Part shown: piece by piece, positions 24,869-39,002 of the stretch
How the letters are laid out: each line of letters opens with the position of its first letter
Position numbering within the stretch: the stretch's first letter is position 1
DNA from: Pseudomonas violetae
GTDB taxonomy: Bacteria; Pseudomonadota; Gammaproteobacteria; Pseudomonadales; Pseudomonadaceae
Length of the DNA stretch: 50,497 bases
Assembly: GCF_023072615.1 (NCBI RefSeq)
Contig: NZ_JAKNRW010000011.1
Location: forward strand, 115,838-166,334
Direction of reading: 5' to 3'
Made by a program: the position numbers and the translations under genes
The notes under the pieces: generated by a model
What the model was told of the DNA's origin: nothing
Databases searched by the model: none
What the model saw: the letters and a program-made list of their open reading frames with translations, nothing else

Positions 24869-25849
24869 ATGACTGCCCATCGAATTGGTTTCCTGATTTG
24901 GCCCAGCACTAAAGCACTGACGCTTGCGCTGGCTGAGGAGGCCTTGCGTGTTGCCCAGCGTGTGCATCCGGACGTCGTCTACGAACTGTCCTTCCTGCAG
25001 GCCGAGCCGCCGGCCGAAGGCGCCTGGCAATTGCCGGGTGAGCCCTGGGCCGGCAAGATGGAAAACTTTCAGAAGCTGTTTTTGCTCGCTGACGAGCCAC
25101 CGACCACGCTCGCGCCGGCACTCAGCAGTTCGTTGAAACAGCTGGTGCGAGCCGGTTGTGTCATCGGTGGTCTGTCCGCCGGTGTCTACCCATTGGCCCA
25201 ACTGGGTTTGCTCGATGGTTATCGCGCCGCCGTGCACTGGCGCTGGCAGGACGATTTCGCCGAGCGCTTCCCCAAAGTCATCGCCACCAGTCATCTTTTC
25301 GATTGGGATCGCGATCGCCTCACCGCGTGCGGCGGCCTCTCGGTACTCGATTTGCTACTGGCGGTATTGGCTCGTGATCACGGTGCGGAACTGGCCGGTG
25401 CGGTTTCCGAGGAGCTGGTGGTCGAGCGTATTCGCGAAGGCGGTGAGCGCCAGCGCATTCCGTTGCAGAACCGCTTGGGCTCCAGCCATCCGAAGCTCAC
25501 CCAGGCGGTGTTGCTGATGGAAGCTAACATCGAAGAGCCGCTGACCACTGACGAAATCGCCCAGCATGTGTGTGTGTCCCGCCGGCAACTGGAGCGCATC
25601 TTCAAGCAATATCTCAACCGCGTGCCCAGCCAGTACTATCTGGAGCTGCGCCTGAACAAGGCCCGGCAGATGCTGATGCAAACCAGCAAGTCGATCATCC
25701 AGATCGGCCTGTCTTGTGGCTTCTCCTCGGGGCCGCATTTCTCCAGCGCCTACCGCAACTTCTTTGGTGCCACGCCACGGGAAGATCGCAACCAGCGGCG
25801 CAGCAGCAGTCCGTTCGAATTGTCGTCGGCACCTTCCGAGCGCGGCTGA
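24869..25849 (+). CDS. argR: Arginine-responsive AraC-family regulator
   Basis: A 326-residue transcription factor with an N-terminal DJ-1/GATase-like domain (residues 1-190, MTAHRIGFLIWPSTKALTLALAEEALRVAQ). The C-terminal AraC helix-turn-helix pair spans about 224-315 (LTTDEIAQHVCVSRRQLERIFKQYLN and SIIQIGLSCGFSSGPHFSSAYRNFFGATPRE). Pseudomonas ArgR is of this AraC type, unrelated to E. coli ArgR. It activates arginine uptake and the aru genes and represses biosynthesis. Position directly after aotJQMOP and before aruC is the same as in P. aeruginosa. The start at 24869 matches family length; the ribosome site is weak. Confidence 0.93.
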   Translation: MTAHRIGFLIWPSTKALTLALAEEALRVAQRVHPDVVYELSFLQAEPPAEGAWQLPGEPWAGKMENFQKLFLLADEPPTTLAPALSSSLKQLVRAGCVIGGLSAGVYPLAQLGLLDGYRAAVHWRWQDDFAERFPKVIATSHLFDWDRDRLTACGGLSVLDLLLAVLARDHGAELAGAVSEELVVERIREGGERQRIPLQNRLGSSHPKLTQAVLLMEANIEEPLTTDEIAQHVCVSRRQLERIFKQYLNRVPSQYYLELRLNKARQMLMQTSKSIIQIGLSCGFSSGPHFSSAYRNFFGATPREDRNQRRSSSPFELSSAPSERG

Positions 25850-25945
25850 CGGCCGCGCAAGCCCCCCGCTGGCAATCCAATCAAATGCGTTACCCCACTG
25901 TATCAATCCCCTGCAGCGTTTAAACTGCGCCTTTGCGAAGCTATA

Positions 25946-27311
<1,366 letters not shown>

Positions 27312-27374
27312 TAGACCTTTCGGCGCCTGAGCGTTCAGGCGTCGATCCCAATTTTTATGCCGGACCGAATCAAA

Positions 27375-27466
27375 CTGTGGGAGCCAGCCTGCTGGCGATG
27401 AGGGCCTGACAGCCAACATCATTGTTGCCTGACAGGACGCTATCGCCAGCAGGCTGGCTCCCACAG
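27375..27466. repeat. Inverted pair of REP elements between aruC and aruF
   Basis: Perfect 25-bp inverted arms (27375-27399 and 27442-27466, core GGGAGCCAGCCTGCTGGCGA) lie inside the aru operon. The same arm sequence flanks the aruD-aruB gap. Confidence 0.9.
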
Positions 27467-27538
27467 TTGACTCTGAGTTGTTTCAGGGATGGCCCGGGAT
27501 TTTTTCTTTTGTAAGTTCTGAGATTAAGGAGTGACACC

Positions 27539-28558
27539 ATGCTGGTGATGCGCCCCGCGCAAATGGCTGATCTGGGCGAGGTACAGCGTCTGGCTGCGGA
27601 CAGCCCGATTGGTGTCACTTCCCTGCCGGATGACGTCGAACGCCTGAGCGACAAGATTGCCGCGAGCGAAGCGTCGTTCGCCGCCGAAGTCAGCTTCAAC
27701 GGCGAGGAAAGCTATTTCTTCGTCCTTGAAGACACCGCCACTGGCAAGCTGGCCGGCTGTTCGGCCATCGTCGCCTCGGCCGGTTATTCGGAACCGTTCT
27801 ACAGTTTTCGCAATGAAACCTTCGTGCACGCTTCCCGCGAGCTGAAGATTCATAACAAGATTCACGTGCTGTCGCAGTGCCATGACCTGACCGGCAACAG
27901 CTTGCTGACCAGTTTCTACGTGCAGCGCGAGTTGGTAGGGTCGCCGTGGGCCGAGCTCAACTCCCGTGGTCGCCTGTTGTTCGTGGCCAGCCACCCGGAG
28001 CGGTTTGCCGATTCCGTGGTGACCGAGATCGTCGGCTACAGCGACGAAAACGGCGACTCGCCATTCTGGGATGCCATTGGACGCAACTTCTTCGACCTCA
28101 ACTACGCCGAAGCGGAGCGCCTGTGCGGGCTGAAAAGCCGCACGTTCCTCGCCGAACTGATGCCGCATTACCCGATCTACGTGCCGTTGCTGCCGGACTC
28201 CGCCCAGGAAGCGATGGGCCAAGTGCACCCGCGGGCGCAGATCACCTTCGACATCCTGATGCGCGAAGGCTTCGAGACCGATCATTACATCGACATTTTC
28301 GACGGCGGCCCGACCCTGCATGCTCGCGTCTCAGGGATCCGCTCTATCGCCCAGAGTCGCGTGGTGCCCGTGAAAATCGGCGAGCCGGCCAAAGGTGTCG
28401 GTCGCCAGTACCTGGTGGCCAACGCCCAGTTGCAGGATTACCGTGCCGTGTTACTTGAGCTCGATTATGCGCCGGGCAAACCAGTGACCCTGGATCTGGA
28501 AGCAGCCGAAGCCCTGGGCGTCGGTGAAGGTGCCAGCGTCCGCCTGGTGGCGGTTTAA
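27539..28558 (+). CDS. aruF: Arginine/ornithine succinyltransferase, alpha subunit
   Basis: This 339-residue GNAT-related acyltransferase subunit transfers succinyl from succinyl-CoA to the alpha-amino group of arginine or ornithine, the first step of the pathway. Family landmarks are MLVMRPAQMADLGEVQRLA, EPFYSFRNETFVHASRELKIHNKIHVLSQCHDLTGNSLLTSFYV and AELMPHYPIYVPLLPDSAQEAMGQVHP. AAGGAG lies 8 nt before the start. It is paralogous to the next gene and works with it as a heteromer. Confidence 0.95.
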   Translation: MLVMRPAQMADLGEVQRLAADSPIGVTSLPDDVERLSDKIAASEASFAAEVSFNGEESYFFVLEDTATGKLAGCSAIVASAGYSEPFYSFRNETFVHASRELKIHNKIHVLSQCHDLTGNSLLTSFYVQRELVGSPWAELNSRGRLLFVASHPERFADSVVTEIVGYSDENGDSPFWDAIGRNFFDLNYAEAERLCGLKSRTFLAELMPHYPIYVPLLPDSAQEAMGQVHPRAQITFDILMREGFETDHYIDIFDGGPTLHARVSGIRSIAQSRVVPVKIGEPAKGVGRQYLVANAQLQDYRAVLLELDYAPGKPVTLDLEAAEALGVGEGASVRLVAV

Positions 28559-28641
28559 CCCCGCTGCCACGCCTGGAAAGAATTGCCTAGATAGCAGCGA
28601 AGTTTCGCGGGTGGCGCAAGCGGCCCGACTGAGGAGATAGC

Positions 28642-31133
<2,492 letters not shown>

Positions 31134-31138
31134 TGCCA

Positions 31139-31227
31139 ATCGCCAGCAGGCTGGCTCCCACAGGTTCGGTGGTGTTTACACAATGTGTGTACGACGCAAT
31201 CCCTGTGGGAGCCAGCCTGCTGGCGAT
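31139..31227. repeat. Inverted pair of REP elements between aruD and aruB
   Basis: Inverted 26-bp arms (31139-31164 and 31202-31227) carry the same sequence as the pair between aruC and aruF, but in the opposite arm order. The first arm starts 5 bases after the aruD stop. Confidence 0.9.
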
Positions 31228-31293
31228 GGCCACGCCTCGGTCTCAAATCCGGTTACTGAAGCCTAACAACAGAATTCTCGTGGAGCCTCGCTG

Positions 31294-32640
31294 ATGAAAT
31301 CCTATGAAGTCAATTTTGACGGTCTAGTGGGGCCGACCCATAACTACGGCGGCCTGTCCTACGGCAACGTCGCGTCCCAGAGCAACAGCCAGCAGTCTTC
31401 GAACCCGAAGGAAGCTGCGCTGCAAGGCCTGGCGAAAATGAAAGCACTGATGGAAATGGGCTTTCAGCAAGGCGTCCTTGCACCTCAGGAGCGGCCTGAT
31501 GTGGCAGCCCTGCGTCGCCTGGGATTCAGCGGCACCGACGCGCAAGTGATCGAGCGCGCGGCTAAGGAAGCGATGCCATTGCTGGTCGCCAGCTGCTCGG
31601 CGTCGAGCATGTGGGTGGCCAACGCCGCCACTGTCAGCCCGAGCGCCGATACTGCCGATGGTCGCGTGCATTTCACGGCGGCCAACCTCAACTGCAAATA
31701 CCACCGCAGCATCGAACACCCGACCACCAGTCGCGTACTGGGGGCGATGTTCGCCGATCAGAAGCACTTCGCTCACCACGCCGCCTTGCCGGCGGTGGCG
31801 CAGTTCGGCGATGAAGGCGCAGCCAACCACACGCGTTTCTGCCGTGAATACGGCGAAGCCGGCGTCGAGTTTTTCGTGTTCGGCCGCAGCGCCTTCGATA
31901 CCCGTTACCCGGCACCGCAGAAGTACCCGGCACGCCAGACCCTCGAAGCGTCCCAGGCCGTAGCCCGTTTGCACGGGCTGAGTGACGACGCGGTGGTTTA
32001 CGGTCAGCAGAACCCGTCGGTGATCGACCAGGGTGTATTCCACAATGACGTGATCGCGGTCGGTAACGGCGAGGTGCTGTTCTATCACGAGGACGCGTTC
32101 CTCGACACCGAGCAGATGCTCGCTGAGCTGCAGGGAAAACTAGCCAAGGCAGGTGGGAATTTTCAGTCGATCTGCGTACCGCGTTCAGCGGTCGCCGTGG
32201 AAGACGCAGTTCGCTCCTACCTGTTCAACAGCCAGCTTCTGACGCGTCCTGATGGCTCGATGTTACTGATCGTGCCGGAAGAATGCCGCGGCAATGAGCG
32301 GGTATGGCAATACCTGCAGGGCCTGACCAGCTCTGGCGGTCTTATTCGCGAAGTAAAAGTCTTCGACTTGAAACAAAGCATGCAGAACGGTGGTGGCCCG
32401 GCTTGCCTGAGGTTGCGCGTCGCTTTGAATGAAACGGAACTGGCGGCAGTCAACCCAGGCGTTATCATGACCGCACCGTTGTACGGCTCGCTGACCGAAT
32501 GGGTCGACAAGCACTACCGCGACCGCATGGCCGAGAGCGATCTTGCGGACCCGCAATTGCTGCTTGAATGCCGGACGGCACTGGATGAACTGACGCAAAT
32601 CCTTAAACTGGGCGCGGTTTATCCATTCCAGATCAATTGA
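31294..32640 (+). CDS. aruB: N-succinylarginine dihydrolase
   Basis: This 448-residue amidinotransferase-fold enzyme splits succinylarginine to succinylornithine, two ammonia and carbon dioxide, step two. It begins [25 protein letters not shown], the AstB signature. The catalytic cysteine is Cys371 in [13 protein letters not shown]; His and Glu of the active site are in [22 protein letters not shown] and nearby. GGAG lies 8 nt before the start. It closes the aru run after a REP pair. Confidence 0.95.
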   Translation: MKSYEVNFDGLVGPTHNYGGLSYGNVASQSNSQQSSNPKEAALQGLAKMKALMEMGFQQGVLAPQERPDVAALRRLGFSGTDAQVIERAAKEAMPLLVASCSASSMWVANAATVSPSADTADGRVHFTAANLNCKYHRSIEHPTTSRVLGAMFADQKHFAHHAALPAVAQFGDEGAANHTRFCREYGEAGVEFFVFGRSAFDTRYPAPQKYPARQTLEASQAVARLHGLSDDAVVYGQQNPSVIDQGVFHNDVIAVGNGEVLFYHEDAFLDTEQMLAELQGKLAKAGGNFQSICVPRSAVAVEDAVRSYLFNSQLLTRPDGSMLLIVPEECRGNERVWQYLQGLTSSGGLIREVKVFDLKQSMQNGGGPACLRLRVALNETELAAVNPGVIMTAPLYGSLTEWVDKHYRDRMAESDLADPQLLLECRTALDELTQILKLGAVYPFQIN

Positions 32641-32691
32641 AAGTCGGCGCTGCATGCGCCGCTTCATCTCCTTTAGAGAGCGTAAAAAAAC

Positions 32692-32982
32692 ATGAGCGAT
32701 ACCCTGCAGCTGATCCTTGAAGACACCGACGGCACGCAACTGGAAACCTCCTGCACCCGCGTCGCGGTCATGTGGCAAGGCAAAGAGCTGTGGATCCAGC
32801 AGGATGGTCGTGGCCAGTTGCTGATCGGCGTGGACGTCGAAGAAGGTGATGCCGAATACGCCAACCTGCTGCTGCGCCCATTGGCGACTAATCTGGTAAG
32901 TCTGCAACTGGAAATGGAACCGGCTGACCTCGGCGACGACGAAGAACACGTGCACGGCCCGGATTGCAATCACGACCATTAA
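32692..32982 (+). CDS. Small conserved acidic protein with His-rich tail
   Basis: A 96-residue acidic protein encoded between aruB and aruE, a position kept in other pseudomonads. The body is strand-rich (LQLILEDTDGTQLETSCTRVAVMWQGKELWIQQDGRGQLLIGVDVEEGD). The end EEHVHGPDCNHDH has three His and one Cys and looks able to bind a metal ion. Function is unknown. Its place just before zinc-dependent AruE suggests metal supply, but that is speculation. The ribosome site is weak. Confidence 0.82.
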   Translation: MSDTLQLILEDTDGTQLETSCTRVAVMWQGKELWIQQDGRGQLLIGVDVEEGDAEYANLLLRPLATNLVSLQLEMEPADLGDDEEHVHGPDCNHDH

Positions 32983-32994
32983 GGAAGTCGCTCT

Positions 32995-34005
32995 ATGCTC
33001 GCCCTCGGCAAACTGCTTGAACTGACCCTCGCCGGCCGCGAACCGGCGGAGAAGACTCAACTGACTGTCGAAGGCGTGCGGATGCGCTGGCTGAGCGAGG
33101 GGGCGCTGGAAGTCCGGCCCCCGGAAGCTCGCGACAATGGCCTGGACCTGCTGCTGTCAGCCGGTATCCATGGCAACGAAACAGCGCCGATCGAACTGCT
33201 CGATCGCCTGTTGCATGAAATCGCCCGCGGTGATCTGAAGCCGCGCACGCGTATTCTGTTCCTGTTCGGCAACCCGGAAGCGATTCGCAAAGGCGAGCGT
33301 TTCATCGAGCAGGACGTCAATCGGCTGTTCAACGGCCGGCACGAACAAAGCAGCGGTTCCGAGGCCCTGCGCGCCTGTGAGCTGGAGCGCCTGGCAGCAA
33401 GCTTTTTCAGTCTGCCGGACCGCGAGCGCTTGCACTACGACCTGCACACCGCCATCCGTGGTTCGAAGATCGAACAATTCGCCTTGTACCCCTGGAAGGA
33501 AGATCGCCAGCATTCGCGCAAGGAGCTGGCGCGTTTGCGCGCGGCCGGGATGGAAGCGGTGCTGCTGCAGAACAAGCCGTCGATCGTGTTCAGCTCGTAC
33601 ACCTACGACAAGCTGGGCGCCGAGTCTTTCACCCTGGAATTGGGCAAGGCACGACCGTTCGGGCACAACGACGGGGTCAATGTCGATCGCCTGGAGACCC
33701 GGCTCAAGCAAGTCATCGAAGGCAACGAACCGGAGCTGGCCGAGGCCTCACTGGACGGCCTGCAGCTGTTCAGCGTGGCCCGGGAAATCATCAAGCACAG
33801 CGACGGCTTCCGCTTGAACCTGCCAGCGGACGTCGAGAACTTCTCGGAATTGGAAGTGGGTTATTTGCTGGCCGAAGACATCGCCCAGACCCGCTGGATC
33901 ATCGAGGAGGAAGGGGCCCGGATCATCTTCCCCAACCCCAAGGTCAAGAACGGCCTGCGCGCCGGTATCCTGATCGTGCCGACGACCGACGAAAACCTGG
34001 CCTGA
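32995..34005 (+). CDS. aruE: Succinylglutamate desuccinylase
   Basis: This 336-residue zinc hydrolase performs the last step, cleaving succinylglutamate to succinate and glutamate. The zinc ligands are His59 and Glu62 ([16 protein letters not shown]) and His151 (YDLHTAIRG). The catalytic Glu is in [20 protein letters not shown] precedes the start, 12 bases after the preceding small gene. Length and motifs are those of AstE, distinct from AotO. Confidence 0.95.
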   Translation: MLALGKLLELTLAGREPAEKTQLTVEGVRMRWLSEGALEVRPPEARDNGLDLLLSAGIHGNETAPIELLDRLLHEIARGDLKPRTRILFLFGNPEAIRKGERFIEQDVNRLFNGRHEQSSGSEALRACELERLAASFFSLPDRERLHYDLHTAIRGSKIEQFALYPWKEDRQHSRKELARLRAAGMEAVLLQNKPSIVFSSYTYDKLGAESFTLELGKARPFGHNDGVNVDRLETRLKQVIEGNEPELAEASLDGLQLFSVAREIIKHSDGFRLNLPADVENFSELEVGYLLAEDIAQTRWIIEEEGARIIFPNPKVKNGLRAGILIVPTTDENLA

Positions 34006-34020
34006 CGTTCGCATCCAGCC

Positions 34021-34140
34021 ACTGTAGGAGCGAGCTTGCTCGCGATGAGCCCGAGAACGCCACGGGAGTCAGGCTTCCCGCGTTATCGTTCACGACCATC
34101 GCGAGCAAGCTCGCTCCTACAGTGGTTTTTGGGGGGGGGG
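34021..34140. repeat. REP pair followed by a ten-G run
   Basis: Perfect inverted 26-bp arms (34021-34046 and 34098-34123, core TAGGAGCGAGCTTGCTCGCG) lie downstream of aruE. A T5 tract and ten consecutive G (34131-34140) follow directly. The homopolymer could vary in length or be a sequencing weak point. Confidence 0.88.
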
Positions 34141-34171
34141 CGAAACATTCAACCCATTGCCGGGTGAGTGT

Positions 34172-34681
34172 TTATACGGCCAACGCCCGCGGCTCGGCGC
34201 GACGCAACGCCCGTATCTTGTGCAGCGTATCGGCACAGGTCTTCGCCGCTTCCTGGCCCTTGTGCACAAAGTGCTCGAAGAAAAACTTATGGTGTTCTTC
34301 ACCGGCATGGAAGTGATGCGGGGTCAGGGACACCGAGAACACCGGCACTTCGGTTTCCAGTTGAACCTGCATCAGGCCACTGACCACCGACTGGGCGACG
34401 AACTCGTGACGGTAAATACCGCCGTCCACCACCAGGGCCGCGGCGACGATGCCGGCATAACGTCCGGTCTTGGCCAGCAGCTTGGCGTGCAGGGGCATTT
34501 CAAAGGCACCGCCCACTTCGAATAAGTCGATGTCGGATTCCTGGTAACCCTGGGCAATCATTTCGGCCAGGAAACCTTTACGGCTCTGGGCGACGATATC
34601 TTTGTGCCAGCAGGCCTGGATGAACGCGACGCGCTCGCCCTGATGGTTTTTGCTTTTGCTGTCGATTGCGGTGGGTTGCAT
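34172..34681 (-). CDS. ribH2: Lumazine synthase, type II (RibH2)
   Basis: A 169-residue enzyme that makes 6,7-dimethyl-8-ribityllumazine, the riboflavin precursor, from the pyrimidine and a four-carbon phosphate. Conserved pieces are IQACWHKDIVAQSRKGFLAEM, EVGGAFEMPLHAKLLAKTGRYAGIVAAALVVDGGIYRHEFVAQ and VSLTPHHFHAGEEHHKFF. The last is close to the type II (RibH2) form and not the housekeeping RibH. There are no other rib genes here. The start at 34681 has AGGAG 7 nt upstream, held in a hairpin, and an FMN riboswitch controls it. Confidence 0.9.
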   Translation of the reverse strand: MQPTAIDSKSKNHQGERVAFIQACWHKDIVAQSRKGFLAEMIAQGYQESDIDLFEVGGAFEMPLHAKLLAKTGRYAGIVAAALVVDGGIYRHEFVAQSVVSGLMQVQLETEVPVFSVSLTPHHFHAGEEHHKFFFEHFVHKGQEAAKTCADTLHKIRALRRAEPRALAV

Positions 34682-34690
34682 GTTCTGACT

Positions 34691-34711
34691 CCTGTTTGTG
34701 TGAAAAACAGG
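34691..34711 (-). promoter_or_regulatory. Hairpin masking the ribH2 ribosome site
   Basis: On the minus strand CCTGTTT pairs perfectly with AAACAGG over a 7-base loop (34691-34697 with 34705-34711). The AGG of the AGGAG ribosome site is in the 3' arm. Folding would therefore reduce translation. It lies between the riboswitch and the gene and may be its output switch. Confidence 0.55.
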
Positions 34712-34784
34712 GCATATGAATCGAATGGGATTTAAGGGTGCGCGCGCTCGCACGAATGCGGGCGGACGGCCCTTTGGCGCCAAT

Positions 34785-34953
34785 CCCGTTCTCTCTTCAT
34801 CCGGACTATGACCGTCGGCCCCGGGATCACACCGGGTCTGCTGACCTTGCCGCCAGTGCCGCCGAAGCCGGGACTGCCACCAAGCGCTCGCGGGCTATGC
34901 GCATTGCGCGCAATTACCGCCGGTGGGGAGTTGCACCCCGCCCTGAGAACGTT
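34785..34953 (-). promoter_or_regulatory. FMN riboswitch (RFN element)
   Basis: Read on the minus strand, the conserved RFN blocks appear in order: GGGCGGGGTGCAACTCCCC, ACCGGCGGTAA, AGCCCGCGAGC, GCAGACCCGGTG, CCGGGGCCGACGGT and ATAGTCCGGATG followed by AAGAGAGAA. This is the complete six-helix FMN aptamer. It precedes ribH2 by about 100 bases, so FMN would turn the gene off. Confidence 0.95.
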
Positions 34954-35141
34954 TGCCGCCATAAAAGTTGGCGGCGCTGCGTTTTTAACACAAATTTTTG
35001 CGTCGCGTATAGCCAAAGTCGACGCGTAACCCTGTGGGAGCGGGTTTGTGTTTTTTCCCACGCTAGGGTTGATTAATCGTCGGCATGACCGCAGTAATCC
35101 CTGTCTGAAAGGGATTTCCCCTGCTTAACGAGGCCAGATTC

Positions 35142-36146
35142 ATGAGTGTTATCGATCTTCGCAGCGACACCGTCACCCAACCGACCGCCGCAATGCTCGG
35201 CGCGATGACCCTTGCCGCTACCGGTGACGACGTCTATGGCGAAGATCCGACGGTCAACCACCTGGAGGCCGAATTGGCTAAACGCCTGGGTTTTGCCGCA
35301 GCACTCTTCGTCCCCACCGGAACCATGAGCAATCTGCTGGGATTGTTGGCGCATTGTGCTCGGGGTGATGAATACATCGTTGGTCAGCAGGCCCACACCT
35401 ACAAGTACGAGGGTGGCGGCGCGGCAGTACTGGGGTCGATCCAGCCGCAGCCGCTGGAAGTCCAGGCCGATGGCTCGTTGGACCTGGCTGATGTCGCCGC
35501 TGCGATCAAACCGGACGACTTCCATTTTGCCCGCACCCGTTTGCTGGCGCTGGAAAACACCATGCAGGGCAAAGTCTTGCCCCTGGAATACCTTGCGCGG
35601 GCCCGGGCCTTCACCCTTGAGCATGGGCTGGCCTTGCACCTGGACGGCGCGCGGCTGTACAACGCGGCGGTCAAGCTGGGGGTGGATGCCCGGGAGATCA
35701 CCCAGCACTTCGACTCCGTATCGGTGTGCCTTTCCAAGGGCCTGGGCGCACCGGTCGGTTCGGTGCTGTGTGGTTCGGCCGAGTTGATCGGCAAGGCGCG
35801 GCGCCTGCGCAAGATGGTCGGCGGAGGCATGCGCCAGGCCGGGCTGCTGGCGGCGGCGGGCCTGTATGCTTTGGATAACAACGTCAAGCGTCTGGCCGAC
35901 GACCATGCCAACGCGCAATTCCTCGCAGACGGGCTGCTCCAGGCCGGTTACGAAGTCGAGCCCGTACAGACCAACATGGTTTACGTGCAGATGGGCGACC
36001 GGGCCGAGGCCTTCAAGGCCTTTGCCGCTGAGCGCGGCATCCGGCTCAGTGCTGCTGGGCGGCTGAGAATGGTCACGCACATGGACGTCGATCGCGCCGG
36101 GATCGAACAGGTGATCGCGGCATTCGTCGAGTTTTCACGCAACTGA
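35142..36146 (+). CDS. ltaE: Low-specificity L-threonine aldolase
   Basis: A 334-residue PLP enzyme that splits threonine or allo-threonine to glycine and acetaldehyde. It begins [22 protein letters not shown], contains [33 protein letters not shown] and the cofactor Lys199 in [18 protein letters not shown]. These are threonine-aldolase signatures. ACGAGG precedes the start. The downstream alaS has its own promoter. Confidence 0.93.
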   Translation: MSVIDLRSDTVTQPTAAMLGAMTLAATGDDVYGEDPTVNHLEAELAKRLGFAAALFVPTGTMSNLLGLLAHCARGDEYIVGQQAHTYKYEGGGAAVLGSIQPQPLEVQADGSLDLADVAAAIKPDDFHFARTRLLALENTMQGKVLPLEYLARARAFTLEHGLALHLDGARLYNAAVKLGVDAREITQHFDSVSVCLSKGLGAPVGSVLCGSAELIGKARRLRKMVGGGMRQAGLLAAAGLYALDNNVKRLADDHANAQFLADGLLQAGYEVEPVQTNMVYVQMGDRAEAFKAFAAERGIRLSAAGRLRMVTHMDVDRAGIEQVIAAFVEFSRN

Positions 36147-36189
36147 CAGCGTTAGCAGTCCAATTGACCGTTTCTATCGTATAAACACG

Positions 36190-36218
36190 CTGTACCCCGC
36201 GCGCAGGGCCGATATAAT
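36190..36218 (+). promoter_or_regulatory. Likely promoter of alaS
   Basis: TATAAT at 36213-36218 lies 75 bases before the alaS start. The position 17 bases upstream is CTGTAC, a poor -35, so only the -10 is clear. TTGACC with a TATAAA ten bases later (36162-36183) is also nearby but wrongly spaced. Confidence 0.45.
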
Positions 36219-36292
36219 GCGGCCCTTTGCCGTCGCTTCGTCTGTTGACGTTTCGAACAGGCCTTTGGCCGCAGCCTCCGTGGAAGAACCTA

Positions 36293-38911
36293 ATGAAAAG
36301 CGCAGAAATCCGTGAAGCCTTCCTTCGCTTCTTCGAAGAGCAAGGCCACACCCGTGTAGCCTCCAGCTCTTTGATTCCGGGCAACGACCCAACCCTGCTG
36401 TTCACTAACGCGGGGATGAACCAGTTCAAGGACTGCTTTCTGGGCCAGGAAAAGCGTGCGTACACCCGTGCGACCAGCAGCCAGAAGTGCGTGCGTGCCG
36501 GTGGCAAGAACAGTGACCTGGAAAACGTCGGGTATACCGCTCGTCACCACACGTTTTTTGAAATGCTCGGTAACTTCAGCTTCGGTGACTATTTCAAGCA
36601 CGACGCGATCACCTACGCCTGGACCTTCCTGACCGGTGTCCTGAAGCTGCCCAAGGACAAACTCTGGGTAACGGTTTACGCCTCGGACGACGAGGCCTAC
36701 GACATCTGGACCCAGCAGGTTGGCGTTCCGGCCGAGCGCATGATCCGCATTGGCGACAACAAAGGTGCACCTTACGCCTCCGACAATTTCTGGACCATGG
36801 GCGATACCGGCCCGTGCGGTCCTTGCACCGAGATTTTCTACGATCACGGCGACCACATCTGGGGCGGCCCACCGGGCTCACCTGAAGAAGACGGCGACCG
36901 TTACATCGAGATCTGGAACAACGTGTTCATGCAGTTCAACCGCACCGCCGATGGCGTGTTACATCCGTTGCCAGCGCCGTCGGTGGACACCGGCATGGGC
37001 CTGGAGCGGATCAGTGCGGTGATGCAGCACGTAAACTCCAACTATGACATCGACCTGTTCAAGAACCTGCTCAAGGCATCGGCTGAAGCAATCGGTTGCG
37101 AAAATGGCGACCAGTCTTCGCTCAAGGTTGTTTCCGACCACATTCGTTCGTGCGGTTTCCTGATCGCCGACGGCGTACTGCCGTCCAACGAAGGTCGCGG
37201 CTATGTGCTGCGTCGGATCATTCGTCGTGCATGCCGCCACGGTAACAAGCTGGGCGCGACCGGCAGCTTCTTCTACAAGATCGTCGCGGCACTGGTCGCC
37301 GAGATGGGCGAAGCCTTCCCGGAACTGAAGCAGCAGCAGAGCAATATTGAACGCGTGCTCAAGGCCGAAGAAGAGCAGTTCTCCAAGACCCTGGAGCACG
37401 GTCTGAAGATCCTCGAGCAGGATCTGCTGGAACTCAAAGGCACCGTGGTACCGGGCGACGTGGTGTTCAAACTCTACGACACCTACGGCTTTCCTATGGA
37501 CCTGACCGCGGACATCGCCCGCGAGCGCAGCCTGACTGTCGACGAAGCCGGCTTCGAACGTGAAATGGAAGCCCAGCGCGTCCGTGCACGTTCCGCCAGC
37601 TCGTTTGGTCTGGACTACAACACGCTGGTCAAGGTCGACGTAGCCACCGAGTTCACCGGCTACAAGGCCACCAGTGGTTCGGCGAAAATTGTCGCCATCT
37701 ATAAAGACGGCCAGTCAGTCGACGTATTGAGTGAAGGCCAAGAGGGCGTGATCGTTCTCAATCAGACGCCTTTCTATGCCGAGTCCGGCGGCCAGATTGG
37801 TGACTGCGGTTTCCTTCAGGCGGGTAACTCTCGCTTCGACGTGCGCGACACCACCAAGACCGGCGGTGCTTTCCTGCACCACGGTGTCCTGGCCTCGGGC
37901 AGCCTGACCATTGGCGCGCCGGTGGACACTCACGTCGATGCCGAAGTACGCCACGCCACCGCGTTGAATCACTCGGCCACTCACTTGCTGCACGCCGCGC
38001 TGCGCCAGGTACTGGGCGATCACGTCCAGCAGAAGGGGTCGTTGGTCGACAGTCAGCGCCTGCGCTTTGACTTCAGCCACTTCGAAGCCATCAAGCCTGA
38101 GCAGTTGAAAGCGCTGGAAGACATCGTCAACGCCGAGATCCGCAAGAACTCCGCGGTTGAAACCGAAGAAACCGATATCGAAACCGCCAAGAAAAAAGGC
38201 GCCATGGCGCTATTTGGCGAGAAGTACGGCGACAACGTGCGCGTGCTGAGCATGGGCGGAGCTTTCTCCGTTGAGCTGTGCGGCGGCATCCATGCCAACC
38301 GTACCGGCGACATCGGTCTGCTGAAAATCATCAGCGAAGGTGGTGTGGCTTCCGGTGTGCGGCGTATCGAAGCGGTCACGGGCGCTGCAGCATTGGCGTA
38401 CCTGAACGCTGCAGAAGAACAACTCAAGGAAGCGGCTAACCTGGTCAAGGGCAGCCGCGACAACCTGATCGACAAGCTGTCGGCTGTGCTGGAGCGCAAC
38501 CGTCTGCTGGAGAAGCAACTCGAGCAGTTGCAGGCCAAGGCCGCCAGCGCGGCGGGCGACGATCTGTCGGCCTCCGCCTTGGACGTCAAGGGCGTGAAAG
38601 TGCTGGCCGTGCGTCTGGACGGCCAGGATGGCAAGGCGCTGTTGGCGCTGGTCGATCAACTGAAAAACAAACTCGGCCGCGCAGTGATCCTGCTCGGCAG
38701 TGTCCATGAGGAAAAGGTCGTTCTGGTTGCAGGCGTAACCAAAGACCTGACTGGCCAACTCAAAGCCGGTGATTTGATGAAGCAAGCCGCTGCAGCAGTG
38801 GGCGGGAAGGGCGGTGGTCGTCCAGACATGGCGCAGGGCGGTGGTACGGACGCTGGTGCCTTGGATGCGGCCCTGGCCCTGACTGTTCCATTTGTAGAGC
38901 AGGGTTTATAA
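36293..38911 (+). CDS. alaS: Alanyl-tRNA synthetase
   Basis: An 872-residue enzyme that charges tRNA-Ala with alanine and edits mischarged serine or glycine. The catalytic domain shows motif 1 ([17 protein letters not shown]), motif 2 ([44 protein letters not shown]) and motif 3 ([12 protein letters not shown]). The editing domain carries [16 protein letters not shown] and the [13 protein letters not shown] zinc/editing site. The C-Ala domain ends [14 protein letters not shown]. Length is normal. GGAAGAA precedes the start. Confidence 0.98.
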   Translation: MKSAEIREAFLRFFEEQGHTRVASSSLIPGNDPTLLFTNAGMNQFKDCFLGQEKRAYTRATSSQKCVRAGGKNSDLENVGYTARHHTFFEMLGNFSFGDYFKHDAITYAWTFLTGVLKLPKDKLWVTVYASDDEAYDIWTQQVGVPAERMIRIGDNKGAPYASDNFWTMGDTGPCGPCTEIFYDHGDHIWGGPPGSPEEDGDRYIEIWNNVFMQFNRTADGVLHPLPAPSVDTGMGLERISAVMQHVNSNYDIDLFKNLLKASAEAIGCENGDQSSLKVVSDHIRSCGFLIADGVLPSNEGRGYVLRRIIRRACRHGNKLGATGSFFYKIVAALVAEMGEAFPELKQQQSNIERVLKAEEEQFSKTLEHGLKILEQDLLELKGTVVPGDVVFKLYDTYGFPMDLTADIARERSLTVDEAGFEREMEAQRVRARSASSFGLDYNTLVKVDVATEFTGYKATSGSAKIVAIYKDGQSVDVLSEGQEGVIVLNQTPFYAESGGQIGDCGFLQAGNSRFDVRDTTKTGGAFLHHGVLASGSLTIGAPVDTHVDAEVRHATALNHSATHLLHAALRQVLGDHVQQKGSLVDSQRLRFDFSHFEAIKPEQLKALEDIVNAEIRKNSAVETEETDIETAKKKGAMALFGEKYGDNVRVLSMGGAFSVELCGGIHANRTGDIGLLKIISEGGVASGVRRIEAVTGAAALAYLNAAEEQLKEAANLVKGSRDNLIDKLSAVLERNRLLEKQLEQLQAKAASAAGDDLSASALDVKGVKVLAVRLDGQDGKALLALVDQLKNKLGRAVILLGSVHEEKVVLVAGVTKDLTGQLKAGDLMKQAAAAVGGKGGGRPDMAQGGGTDAGALDAALALTVPFVEQGL

Positions 38912-39002
38912 GGCAGGGTTTCCGCTCCGTCGTCTAGTGGCGGGCCGGCGCGCTGTTTGAGTGATTATTTGGGCGCCCTTCATGGGCAGAGGCGGCTTTG
39001 AA

